Source: CAYLLN01 sp040901775 (GTDB lineage: Bacteria; Planctomycetota; Planctomycetia; Pirellulales; Pirellulaceae). Taken from it: 10,751 nt of DNA. Made by a program: the position numbers and the translations under genes. The stretch spans positions 1-10,751 of the forward strand of contig JBBDYF010000308.1 of NCBI GenBank assembly GCA_040901775.1, read 5' to 3'. Position 1 is the first letter of the stretch. Every line of letters starts with the position of its first letter. Under the pieces are notes generated by a model. It was given only the letters and a program-made list of their open reading frames with translations. It searched no databases and was not told the origin of the DNA. Below are positions 1-6,931 of the stretch, in pieces.

Positions 1-2
1 GC

Positions 3-215
3 TTGTTCCAGTACGAGGTCCGCATGACGCCGGGGCCGACGTACGACGCGGATGCCGACACGGTCGTAGGGAACGTGCCGGCCTCGGGGACGCCGACGTT
101 CTTCACCACCGCCGGTCTGGCCAACTCCGGCGACACGGCCAGCTTCAAGGTCTTCGTGATCCTCACCACGGGGAACGAAGCGGGGTCGAATACCGTCACC
201 ATTACGAGGCCCTAG
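3..215 (+). CDS. C-terminal fragment of a probable secreted beta-sandwich (fibronectin III-like) protein
   Basis: The frame is already open at the window edge and ends at TAG 213-215, so only about the last 70 residues are present and the true start lies outside. The TTG at base 3 should not be taken as a start. The fragment is rich in Thr, Ser, Gly and Val and ends in GNEAGSNTVTITRP, which resembles the last strands of a fibronectin type III-like domain. Similar endings occur in large planctomycete surface proteins (from memory, not searched). No cysteine, membrane segment or sorting signal is visible in this part. It converges with the glycosyltransferase gene, with only three bases between the two stop codons. 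The coding call is fairly safe because composition and ending look protein-like. The function is unknown. Confidence 0.6.
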   Translation: MFQYEVRMTPGPTYDADADTVVGNVPASGTPTFFTTAGLANSGDTASFKVFVILTTGNEAGSNTVTITRP

Positions 216-218
216 TCG

Positions 219-899
219 TTACGCATCGTGGCGGCGGTACCAGGCCGCCAGCTTTGCGGGCGGAATGCCGCAGGCATAGCCGGTAAGAATTCCCCAGTTG
301 GATAACGTCTGGCGGATCAGGCCCTGCTGCTGCCAGCGGCGGGGGCTGACGAATACCGGGCCGGGCAGCAGCAGCGGCCAGGAGCGCTGGCGGAGCTGCC
401 GCATCAGGAGCAAGTCCTCGAGCAGCGGCACGTCGGGAAAGCCGCCGAGCTGCTCGAAAACTTCCCGCCGCACGCCGAGCGCCTGGTCGCCGTAGGGGAG
501 CCCCAGCCACCGCACCCGCTGGGCATTGGCCCGCTCCAGCCAGCGATAGGCGCGGCCGCGGGCTTCGATCCGCTGCTGGAAGGCGCACGACAGGACGCGG
601 GGATTGGCAAAGGCGGCCGCGAGCTGCGCGCCCACCTCTGGGGCCAGTGCCGCGTCGGCGTGCAGAAAGAGCAGTACGTCCGCCGTGGCCAGTGCCGCCC
701 CGGCGTTCTGCTGGCGGGCCCGTCCGCGGGGCGCAAGAGCAACGCGGCAGTTCTCCCTTTCCGCCAGTTCAGCGGTCTCGTCGTCGCTGCCGCCGTCGGC
801 CACGATCACCTGACTAGCGCCGGCCTCCCAGGCGGAGCGGGCAGCACGCCGAATCGTGGCCCCCTCGTTCAGCGCTGGAATGACGACGGAAAATTGCAT
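219..899 (-). CDS. Family 2 glycosyltransferase, TIGR04283-like (rSAM/selenodomain-associated transferase 2)
   Basis: This 226-residue protein is a compact GT-A glycosyltransferase made of little more than the catalytic domain. Visible motifs are the N-terminal nucleotide-binding strand FSVVIPALNEG (3-13), VADGGSDDET (33-42), GRARQQNAGA (59-68) and FLHADA (78-83), where HAD occupies the usual DxD metal-binding place. Further motifs are GDQ (137-139), PLLED (158-162) and a C-terminal SPRRWQQQG (185-193). This combination and the length fit TIGR04283. The donor and acceptor sugars are not known for this family, and the partners it often has elsewhere (a TIGR04282 transferase, a radical SAM protein) are not in the window. 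There is no signal peptide or membrane segment, so it is probably cytoplasmic. The ATG at 899 lies four bases beyond the thioredoxin stop and lacks a clear Shine-Dalgarno sequence, which suggests it is translated by coupling from the upstream gene. Confidence 0.85.
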   Translation of the reverse strand: MQFSVVIPALNEGATIRRAARSAWEAGASQVIVADGGSDDETAELAERENCRVALAPRGRARQQNAGAALATADVLLFLHADAALAPEVGAQLAAAFANPRVLSCAFQQRIEARGRAYRWLERANAQRVRWLGLPYGDQALGVRREVFEQLGGFPDVPLLEDLLLMRQLRQRSWPLLLPGPVFVSPRRWQQQGLIRQTLSNWGILTGYACGIPPAKLAAWYRRHDA

Positions 900-902
900 G
901 GC

Positions 903-1340
903 TCAGCGGCCAGTCGTTCCGCCGCTCGATCGACCGGCACTCGCGGCAGTTGCCTGTGCCGCTCGCGCGCGGCTGACGAGCGCTTCGACGGCGGCGTCGC
1001 TCGTCGCGCCGGTGATCTGCTCGCGGTGCCAGCCGGCGGGCGTTTTGGCGAAGACGATGAGCTGCGGGATCGTGCCCCCCCGCATGAGCTGTCCGGCCAG
1101 GTCGCTTTCGTAGTCCAGGTTGACGACCGCCAGGTGGGCGCCCTGGAGCCGGCCGGCCTGCGTCAGCCGCGGCAGCACGCCCTGCTTCATCGTCACGCAG
1201 CCGGGGCACCAGTCGGCCCCCACGAGCACGAGCAGCGGCTGGCCATCGGTTTGTGACTGGCGATAGGCGTCGGCATAATCCCCGGGTCCGGCGGCGAGCA
1301 GGGACGCTGGCAGCAACCAAGCAATAGTCAGTCCTGACAT
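903..1340 (-). CDS. Exported thioredoxin-like protein with WCPGC active site
   Basis: This 145-residue thioredoxin-fold protein has the redox motif GADWCPGCVTMK (41-52), with Cys45 and Cys48, and a likely cis-proline in TIPQLIVF (90-97, Pro92) that lies against the active site in this fold. Residues 1-17 form a short hydrophobic stretch ending in LLAAG, consistent with a weak signal peptide or anchor, so it probably acts outside the cytoplasm on protein disulfides. Substrates are unknown. The WCPGC motif is closer to thioredoxin-like/DsbD gamma-type domains than to housekeeping WCGPC thioredoxin. The ATG at 1340 is chosen because AGGAG lies about ten bases upstream and the hydrophobic start fits. 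The frame stays open much further upstream, but that part overlaps the propeller gene. The tail after residue 125 is rich in Ala, Ser, Gly and Arg and probably disordered. The gene sits three bases from the glycosyltransferase gene. Confidence 0.85.
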   Translation of the reverse strand: MSGLTIAWLLPASLLAAGPGDYADAYRQSQTDGQPLLVLVGADWCPGCVTMKQGVLPRLTQAGRLQGAHLAVVNLDYESDLAGQLMRGGTIPQLIVFAKTPAGWHREQITGATSDAAVEALVSRARAAQATAASAGRSSGGTTGR

Positions 1341-1345
1341 GCGAA

Positions 1346-1397
1346 GGAACTCCTGTTCCGGCGGGACGCACCTGGTCCGCCGGCCCTGCGAGGTGCG
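1346..1397 (-). promoter_or_regulatory. Overlapping inverted repeats in the leader of the thioredoxin-like gene
   Basis: Three complementary pairs lie in the 98-base gap between the propeller stop and the thioredoxin start. Pair A is CGCACCT (1397-1391) with AGGTGCG (1373-1367). Pair B is CCGGCGGAC (1383-1375) with GTCCCGCCGG (1367-1358), nine pairs with one bulged base and a seven-base loop. Pair C is GGAAC (1359-1355) with GTTCC (1350-1346) around a loop AGGA that belongs to the Shine-Dalgarno sequence. A uses the loop of B, and B and C share two bases, so neighbouring pairs compete. The repeats are seen directly. That they regulate translation or protect an mRNA end is inference. No T-run follows B, so it is not a standard terminator. 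Confidence 0.4.
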
Positions 1398-1438
1398 AAA
1401 CAGAGAAGCAAAATCGAAGAATCCTGGAACCAGTGCCG

Positions 1439-2941
1439 TCATTGACGAGGAATCAATTCCAGACAGCGCAGCTTTCCCCTCCCGCGAATGTAGACGAGCC
1501 CGTGCGCGACGACGGGCGCGGCCCAGAACGGATCGAATCCGGACTCCACCGCGGTCGAGCCTTGGCCGGCCAGTCCGGCCGGCTGAGGGACGAGATGCAT
1601 GGTGGACACCAACTCGTATTTTTCGGGATTGGCCTTCACCAGCAGCAGGTTGCCGACCTCGCCGAGCACCAGAAAGTGCCCGTCGATGTAGGTCAGGCTG
1701 GCGCGGGTCAAATCGGGCTCGCTCCACTTCACGTCGCCGGTCTTCCACTCGATGCACCGCAGCTCGGCATGGTTGAGGTGCCGGCCGCTGGAGGCATACA
1801 AGTAGCCTCCCTGTTCGATCGGCGTGTTCCAGTGGGTCTGCATAGCCTTGCTGCGTTTGCGCTCGTCGTCCTGCCAGACGACGTCGCACTTGCCCGGCGC
1901 AACGGCCAGTAGCGCGCTGCCCGGACCGTACGTTTCGCTGATGAAGACTTCGTTGCCGGCGACCACCGGCATGCTGGCGTTGACGCTTTCAGGATTGAGC
2001 GCCCGCCAGAGAAAGTGGAAATCGACTTTGCCTGTGGCCGGCTCGAAGCCGACCAGTCCGCCCCGGCAAAAGGCCAATCCGAATCGGCGGCCAGCGAGTG
2101 TGGCCGTCTTCAAGGAAGCATAGCTCGCCAATTCGTCGGTGATCTTGTATTTCACCTCGCCGGTCAACTTATCGAAGGCGACGATGCCGCTGCCATTGCC
2201 AACCGCGCGGAAGATATTGGTCGTATCGTGAGGACTGCCGCCCACCATCACCAGCAGCAAATCCCCTTCCACCACGGGATTGGAGCCGACTCCGAAGAAA
2301 TTCTGCACGACGCCAAAGTCCTTGGCCGCGTCCACCTTCCAGATCCGTTTGCCGGTGACGGCATTCAGGCAGACGAGCATCCCCTCGGCGCCGTAAGCGT
2401 AGACTCGGTCGCCATCGACGATCGGGCTGCACCGCGGGCCGTTGTTGTAGCCGTAGTAATCTTCGTACTCGGTCGGATACTCGTATCGCCACAGCTCCTC
2501 GCCGGTCTCAGCCTTGAGGCAATAGATGCGGGCCATGCGGCCAAAGCGATCGAACTGAAAGAGTCGCCCCTGGCTAATCGCCGGCGCTCCGTAGCTCGTG
2601 CCCAGTTCTTTTTCCCAAACGGTCTTCAGCCCGCCTTCAGGCCAAGGGGCGAGGATTCCCTTCTCGGGGGATTTGCCGTCGCCGGTGGGCCCCAGGAACG
2701 GACCCCAATCGGACCCTTCCTGGCGCGTCCACAGGTTTCCCTCCGGCGGAGCAGTCGCGCCCGCCTCGTCGGACGGCGGCGCCTTATCCTCCGGCGTTTC
2801 GGCCGCTGGCTGCTGCGCAGAGTCATCGGCCGCGGGACTATTGTCCTGCGCCGGGATTTGCGTCATTTCACAGCCGGCCGTCGCGGCGATCAGACAGGCA
2901 GCAACCACCAGCCCCATCCCTGCGCCCGCGTGGCGACTCAT
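1439..2941 (-). CDS. PQQ-like beta-propeller lipoprotein
   Basis: This 500-residue protein begins with a lipoprotein-type signal peptide: Arg3/His4, a hydrophobic stretch 9-20, then TAGC with Cys24 as the probable lipidated residue. An acidic, Ala/Pro-rich linker (about 25-68) follows. The rest is a beta-propeller of the PQQ_2/BamB-like superfamily. Blade signatures include AETGEELW (144-151), AVTGKRIW (194-201), KLTGEVKY (258-265), PATGKVDF (301-308) and KTGDVKW (400-406), with further blades between. No quinone-dependent dehydrogenase residues could be identified, so a structural or binding role is more likely than an enzymatic one. Such proteins are numerous in planctomycetes and mostly uncharacterised. 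The start at 2941 overlaps the upstream stop as ATGA and has a strong AGGAGG ten bases before it, so it is very probably translated together with the transglutaminase-like gene. The frame remains open to 3373, but that extension lies over the neighbouring gene. Confidence 0.88.
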   Translation of the reverse strand: MSRHAGAGMGLVVAACLIAATAGCEMTQIPAQDNSPAADDSAQQPAAETPEDKAPPSDEAGATAPPEGNLWTRQEGSDWGPFLGPTGDGKSPEKGILAPWPEGGLKTVWEKELGTSYGAPAISQGRLFQFDRFGRMARIYCLKAETGEELWRYEYPTEYEDYYGYNNGPRCSPIVDGDRVYAYGAEGMLVCLNAVTGKRIWKVDAAKDFGVVQNFFGVGSNPVVEGDLLLVMVGGSPHDTTNIFRAVGNGSGIVAFDKLTGEVKYKITDELASYASLKTATLAGRRFGLAFCRGGLVGFEPATGKVDFHFLWRALNPESVNASMPVVAGNEVFISETYGPGSALLAVAPGKCDVVWQDDERKRSKAMQTHWNTPIEQGGYLYASSGRHLNHAELRCIEWKTGDVKWSEPDLTRASLTYIDGHFLVLGEVGNLLLVKANPEKYELVSTMHLVPQPAGLAGQGSTAVESGFDPFWAAPVVAHGLVYIRGRGKLRCLELIPRQ

Positions 2942-3951
2942 TTCTTGGATCCCTCCTGGGTCTCGATGTCCTGGTACGCCATCTGCAGCTTGATTTTTTC
3001 GTTGGGCCATTGTTTGCCGTCCACCTCGACGTAGGGATGAACGAAAAAGTTCAGCGGCTCGCCGGCCTGCTTGGGAACGAGCGTCAGATCGCGGCCGACG
3101 GAGAACGTCACGCGGTTCTCGGTCAACCGGCCAAAGTAATAGTCCCTCAGCGACGGGTCTTTGTCCGCCTCCGAGATATCCACCGGCACCCAGCCGTGGC
3201 CATCGAGATAGAAGAAGGCCCAGCAGTGATAGCCGGTGACTGGTCCCTTGCCGCGCTCGGTCGGAATCGACAGGCCGATTTCGAACCGGCTGGGAAGTCC
3301 CTGCGCCCGAGCGAGCGAGATGAACAGGCTGTGAAAGTCGGTGCAGTTGCCGAAGCGGCTGTCGCAGGCCCATTCGACGTCGCCCCGTCCCCAGCCCGGC
3401 TGCGACTTGTCGTACTTCATGTGGTCATCGACCCGGTCGTACAAGATGCGGGCCGCCAGCAGCTTCTCCGTCGGCAGCTTCACGTCCCTGATCAGGTCGA
3501 GCGACTTGCCGCCGGTGGGAACCATTTTCTCGGCCGCCAGGAAGAGCTGCTTCTGCTCGTCGGTCAGCTTCCGCCCCATGCCGATCATTTCGCCGGGGAG
3601 GCCGCGGACTTCCTTCCGTGTGACTTCGTATGCCGTCGTGAAAGCGATCTCGCCCGATGCGGGAGCTGCCGTAGCGAACGAGAGGATGCGGTTGCCGTAC
3701 TTGGGCTCTTCCCCTTCGCTCCCCTTGGCAGGCAGGTCCTGGCCGAGCGCTTTGACCGTCTGATCCTCGTTTGTCTGCGGTACTGGAAGCCAGACGCGGA
3801 CTTGACTGCCGGCGGGAAGGCTGATGAGAGTGGCGCCATAGTCGAGGTGGAAGGCGCGCTGCTTGGGTGCGGCTCCTTCCTCCGACGCGGCCAGCGCTGG
3901 CAGCAGACTGGCGAGCAAGATCGACCGCGCAAAGAATGAGAGCCATTTCAC
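2938..3951 (-). CDS. Secreted transglutaminase-like (papain-fold) protein
   Basis: This protein of 337 residues starts at GTG 3951. The start is chosen because AGGAGA lies six bases upstream and the product then begins with a classical signal peptide (MKWLSFF...LLPALA, cleavage near residue 21). A GTG at 3981 would add ten residues but leave the ribosome binding site inside the gene. The mature N-terminal half (about 22-150) looks like a beta-sandwich, with a strand VRVWLPVP that is frequent ahead of transglutaminase cores. The core holds the catalytic triad: Cys203 in GNCTDFHSLF, His242 in GYHCWAFFY and Asp258 in WVPVDISEA, with spacing normal for PF01841. Members may crosslink, cleave or deamidate proteins; the substrate here is unknown. 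It acts outside the cytoplasm. It is the first gene after the kinase (121-base gap) and overlaps the propeller gene by four bases. Confidence 0.88.
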   Translation of the reverse strand: MKWLSFFARSILLASLLPALAASEEGAAPKQRAFHLDYGATLISLPAGSQVRVWLPVPQTNEDQTVKALGQDLPAKGSEGEEPKYGNRILSFATAAPASGEIAFTTAYEVTRKEVRGLPGEMIGMGRKLTDEQKQLFLAAEKMVPTGGKSLDLIRDVKLPTEKLLAARILYDRVDDHMKYDKSQPGWGRGDVEWACDSRFGNCTDFHSLFISLARAQGLPSRFEIGLSIPTERGKGPVTGYHCWAFFYLDGHGWVPVDISEADKDPSLRDYYFGRLTENRVTFSVGRDLTLVPKQAGEPLNFFVHPYVEVDGKQWPNEKIKLQMAYQDIETQEGSKK

Positions 3952-3990
3952 GGAAATTCTCCTGAAGCTAGTCGCGAGCACGTTGCGTCC

Positions 3991-4010
3991 CTGGCGTATT
4001 ACCCCGCCAG
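3991..4010 (-). promoter_or_regulatory. Small hairpin in the leader of the transglutaminase-like gene
   Basis: A perfect six-base-pair inverted repeat, CTGGCG and CGCCAG, encloses an eight-base loop and lies about 40 bases before the GTG start, within the 121-base gap after the kinase gene. No T-run follows, so it is not an ordinary terminator. It may shape the leader mRNA or mark an operator. I found no convincing -35/-10 pair in this gap, so it is open whether the kinase and the downstream genes share a transcript. Confidence 0.25.
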
Positions 4011-4055
4011 TGTGCGATAGGAGCGGTCAGGAAGCAAGAGTCCGGCGGGCCGTTT

Positions 4056-4069
4056 TGCCGAAGGCGGCA
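4056..4069 (-). terminator. Weak hairpin directly after the kinase stop codon
   Basis: A five-base-pair stem, TGCCG and CGGCA with a four-base loop, begins three bases after the kinase stop. On the minus strand it is followed by AAAA rather than a T-run, so it does not fit a standard Rho-independent terminator. It could be a partial attenuation or processing site, or chance in GC-rich DNA. Confidence 0.2.
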
Positions 4070-4072
4070 GTG

Positions 4073-6931
4073 TCAAGGAGAAAAGGGCCGCTCGAAGAAG
4101 TCGGCTTCGGTGCCAGTCAATCCCGCGGAGGTCGCGGGGGGCGGACCTGCAAAAATTTCCTTCAGAATGTTGGGGTCAAATCCACCCTGGTCGGACTGCG
4201 GATCGAGCCGGTAGTCTGCCGGAACATGCTCGTGCGCCGGCTTGTCTGACAGCGACGGCGGCAATAACGAATTGAGCCACACGACCTTGCGGGCGGAAAT
4301 ATCGCGACCGCGGGCCCAGTCGGTCACCAACTCAATCATGTCCATGCCGACGCGCAGAAAGCCGCCGCTATTGGGTGGGTACAGGTTTTCACTGCCGTCG
4401 AAATCGAGCTTGACATCGTCTCTTGAAGTTAGACCCTCAAACTCAAACATGTAGCTATTTCGATCGACCGACAACAAGCTGTTGTAGCAGCGAACTTCCA
4501 GCCGTTGCTGGGAAGCCATGCTGTTACGGTCCTGTCGCACCAGCCCAGACGGAACGATGGCCGTAACGTGATTGAGCTCGATTTCAAATTTGTCCTGCGG
4601 CGAAGGCTTGGCGAGATTGGTGCCGCCGCTCTCCAGCAACCGTAGCGGAGTTACTAGCAGGCCCTGATTCCAAACGACATTTAGGGGCCGATCTTCAACC
4701 GCCCTCAGAAACGTCGCCTCGCCGCGGGCAATGCAGTTCGTGAGCCGCACGTTGATCGAAGGCTGCATGGCCATCATGTCGTCGGTCATCTTCATCATCT
4801 CGGCCTGCCGGAAGGGCTGCAGTGCCAGCATGGCGACCGGCTCGTATCCCACAACGCCTTGCGTGCCGCCGGGGCACTTCACCGTCAGGACGGTGTCGAC
4901 AAACTCGAGCGACTGTAGTTGATACAGTGCGAACAGCGACCAGTTCGACGACGGTTCGCTCGGAAGTTCAAGTCGCAACTCCACGCCGCGGAACGTGATC
5001 TGGCTCCGGCTGCCGCCGCTCAAGCGAATCATCTGGTGGTCGCTGTCGGTCGCGAACGGCGGCGGCTGGAAGACGATGACAGGGCGATACCTGATGCCAG
5101 CCTGGTTCGGGTTTTCGGCGGCGAAGACCTCCACGCGCGGCAACTTCAAGTCGAAAGGCTGCTCTGGCTCTGGCAGCGGGCCGTCGAATTCCAGTTCGAT
5201 CCTGTCCAACTTATGCTTAATCGCCACCTGGCAGGCGCGGGCCAGTGAGTGGACGATCTCCGCGTTGTCCGGCACAGGAGCGCTCGTCTGGTCCTTTCTG
5301 ACAATCACGCGCTCGATGACCATCGTTGGGGGATTGCCGCCAGTTCCTTGGACCGCAACGTTCGACGGGGGACTGACAACCTGCGCTGCGCTTGATCCTG
5401 CGCCGCCGTCGCCGGATGTCGTACCTTCCTCCTGTATTCCGCTGGTGCCGACATCTGGCAGGGTGTCGGCATTCGTCTGCGCCAATGAAGCATTGGCTCC
5501 ATTCCCTTTCGAGTCGTTGTCGATCGTCTTGCTAACCGCGGGACCGCCGGACTTCTCGGCGGTCGCGTCTGCTGACGCGCTGGCCGCATCGTTCGCTTGG
5601 TCGGTAGCAAGGGACTGCTGCGCCTTCCCCGGCCCAAACGTAGGCTGCTGCACGAACGCCTGTGGTTTGTCCGTCTGCTGTGAAAAGCTATCGATCAGCA
5701 ACAAGAGCAGCACGAGTGCCGCGATGGGGACCACGATTGGCAGCAGCCGCGACCAATACGATCCGGGCGGCGGCGACACCGTCATGGCGCTCGCCTGCTG
5801 CGTCAGCCCGCTCAAGCCAAGCTGATGTGCCAGGCCGAGGACTTCGGCAATCAAATCCTGCGGGGATTGCTGCCGCTGCGCGGGGCGTTTGGCGAGCATC
5901 CGGCCGACCAGGGAAGTTGCGCTTGGGGGTAATTCCGGGCGGAACAGCCGCAGGTCGGGGGGCTCTTCGCTGTTGTGCTTGAGCAGTTTCTGGACCGCCG
6001 TCCCTTCGGGAAAAGGGGGGCGGCCGGTGAGCATGAAATAAAGTGTGCAGCCGAGGGAGTAGATGTCGCTGCGGACGTCGGCCGAGCGCGGATCGCGAGC
6101 CTGTTCCGGCGAGATGTAGTCGAACGTTCCCAGCATCACGCCGCTGGCTGTCAAATCCTCCGAGGACGACTCCACCTGGTGCAAGCGGGCCAATCCCATA
6201 TCCACCAGCTTGGCCTGTCCCGCCGGTGTGACCAGCACGTTTGAGGGCTTGATGTCCCGATGCACCACGTCGCGATTCGAGGCGTGATCCAGCGCTTCGG
6301 CGACTTGAAGCGTGTAGTCCAGCGCTTCTTCCAGCGGAAGCGGGCCGCGCGCCTCGACAATGTCCCGCAGGTTCGTTCCTTCGATGAATTCAAAGACGAT
6401 GTAGTTCCACCCCTCCGCCTCGCCGACGAAGTAAACGCGGGCAATGTTGGGGTGATCGAGCCGGGCGGCACTCTGCGCCTCGTTGCGAAACCGCTTGATC
6501 GTCTCTTCGTCGGTGTGGTCGCGCGAGAGAACCTTGACCGCCACGGTGCGGCCCAGCCGCGTATCGATCGAGCGAAAGACCGCTCCCATGCCGCCGCCGC
6601 CAACGAATTCGACCAGTTCGTAGTGATCGAGGGTCCTGCCGATGAGCGCCAGTCCGAGCGACTCCGGCGTCGGAAGCGGGAGCAGCGGCGTCTCCATGGG
6701 AGGCCGCTTGGAGATGACCGTTTTGTCAGTTGGTACCACGGCGGGCGTGCCGGAAAAGACCGACGAACCCCCGCTGACCACAATGGGGTGCGGAGAATAT
6801 CTGGCGTTGTCCTCCCCCAAGGGAGGGATGGCACCGGCAGGCATGGCAACCGTCGAAACCGCGTCCGAGTCGGCAGAGGGACCCGTCGGTGGGCTGCTCG
6901 ACGACTCGTGTTGCGACTCGTGGTCAGTCAT
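4073..6931 (-). CDS. Membrane-anchored Hanks-type Ser/Thr protein kinase with large outer domain
   Basis: This protein has about 952 residues. Residues 1-95 are Ser/Pro/Thr-rich and probably disordered. The kinase domain spans about 103-365, with glycine loop VGGGGMGAV (110-118), AVKV with Lys133, Glu151 in helix C, HRDIKPSN (224-231) with catalytic Asp226, metal-binding DMG (244-246) in place of DFG, activation-segment end GTFDYISPEQA and DVRSDIYSLG. All residues needed for catalysis are present, so it should be active. One membrane segment (about 396-413) follows. The part beyond it should lie outside the cytoplasm: a low-complexity Ala/Ser/Gly/Thr linker (about 420-545), then about 400 residues rich in alternating hydrophobics that I cannot assign, possibly a sensor domain. 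The ATG at 6931 is preferred over TTG 6943; neither has a clear ribosome binding site. The targets are unknown. The following cell-envelope genes could be functionally linked. Confidence 0.9.
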   Translation of the reverse strand: MTDHESQHESSSSPPTGPSADSDAVSTVAMPAGAIPPLGEDNARYSPHPIVVSGGSSVFSGTPAVVPTDKTVISKRPPMETPLLPLPTPESLGLALIGRTLDHYELVEFVGGGGMGAVFRSIDTRLGRTVAVKVLSRDHTDEETIKRFRNEAQSAARLDHPNIARVYFVGEAEGWNYIVFEFIEGTNLRDIVEARGPLPLEEALDYTLQVAEALDHASNRDVVHRDIKPSNVLVTPAGQAKLVDMGLARLHQVESSSEDLTASGVMLGTFDYISPEQARDPRSADVRSDIYSLGCTLYFMLTGRPPFPEGTAVQKLLKHNSEEPPDLRLFRPELPPSATSLVGRMLAKRPAQRQQSPQDLIAEVLGLAHQLGLSGLTQQASAMTVSPPPGSYWSRLLPIVVPIAALVLLLLLIDSFSQQTDKPQAFVQQPTFGPGKAQQSLATDQANDAASASADATAEKSGGPAVSKTIDNDSKGNGANASLAQTNADTLPDVGTSGIQEEGTTSGDGGAGSSAAQVVSPPSNVAVQGTGGNPPTMVIERVIVRKDQTSAPVPDNAEIVHSLARACQVAIKHKLDRIELEFDGPLPEPEQPFDLKLPRVEVFAAENPNQAGIRYRPVIVFQPPPFATDSDHQMIRLSGGSRSQITFRGVELRLELPSEPSSNWSLFALYQLQSLEFVDTVLTVKCPGGTQGVVGYEPVAMLALQPFRQAEMMKMTDDMMAMQPSINVRLTNCIARGEATFLRAVEDRPLNVVWNQGLLVTPLRLLESGGTNLAKPSPQDKFEIELNHVTAIVPSGLVRQDRNSMASQQRLEVRCYNSLLSVDRNSYMFEFEGLTSRDDVKLDFDGSENLYPPNSGGFLRVGMDMIELVTDWARGRDISARKVVWLNSLLPPSLSDKPAHEHVPADYRLDPQSDQGGFDPNILKEIFAGPPPATSAGLTGTEADFFERPFSP

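Noticed and set aside
903..1889. Thioredoxin frame extended to 1889.
   Set aside because: The added part overlaps the propeller gene and is Arg-rich noise; ATG 1340 has a good ribosome binding site and a hydrophobic start.
2015..3034. Long plus-strand reading frame of 339 codons antisense to the propeller gene.
   Set aside because: It is a GC-driven shadow of a gene with clear propeller motifs and lipobox. Its translation has no family pattern and no ribosome binding site was seen.
1439..3373. Propeller frame extended to 3373, adding 144 N-terminal residues.
   Set aside because: The extension lies over the transglutaminase-like gene, is Arg-rich, and would bury the signal peptide and lipobox that begin at 2941 with AGGAGG upstream.
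3952..3981. Upstream GTG 3981 as start of the transglutaminase-like gene.
   Set aside because: It would place ten residues before the signal peptide and the AGGAGA site inside the gene. GTG 3951, six bases after AGGAGA, is better.
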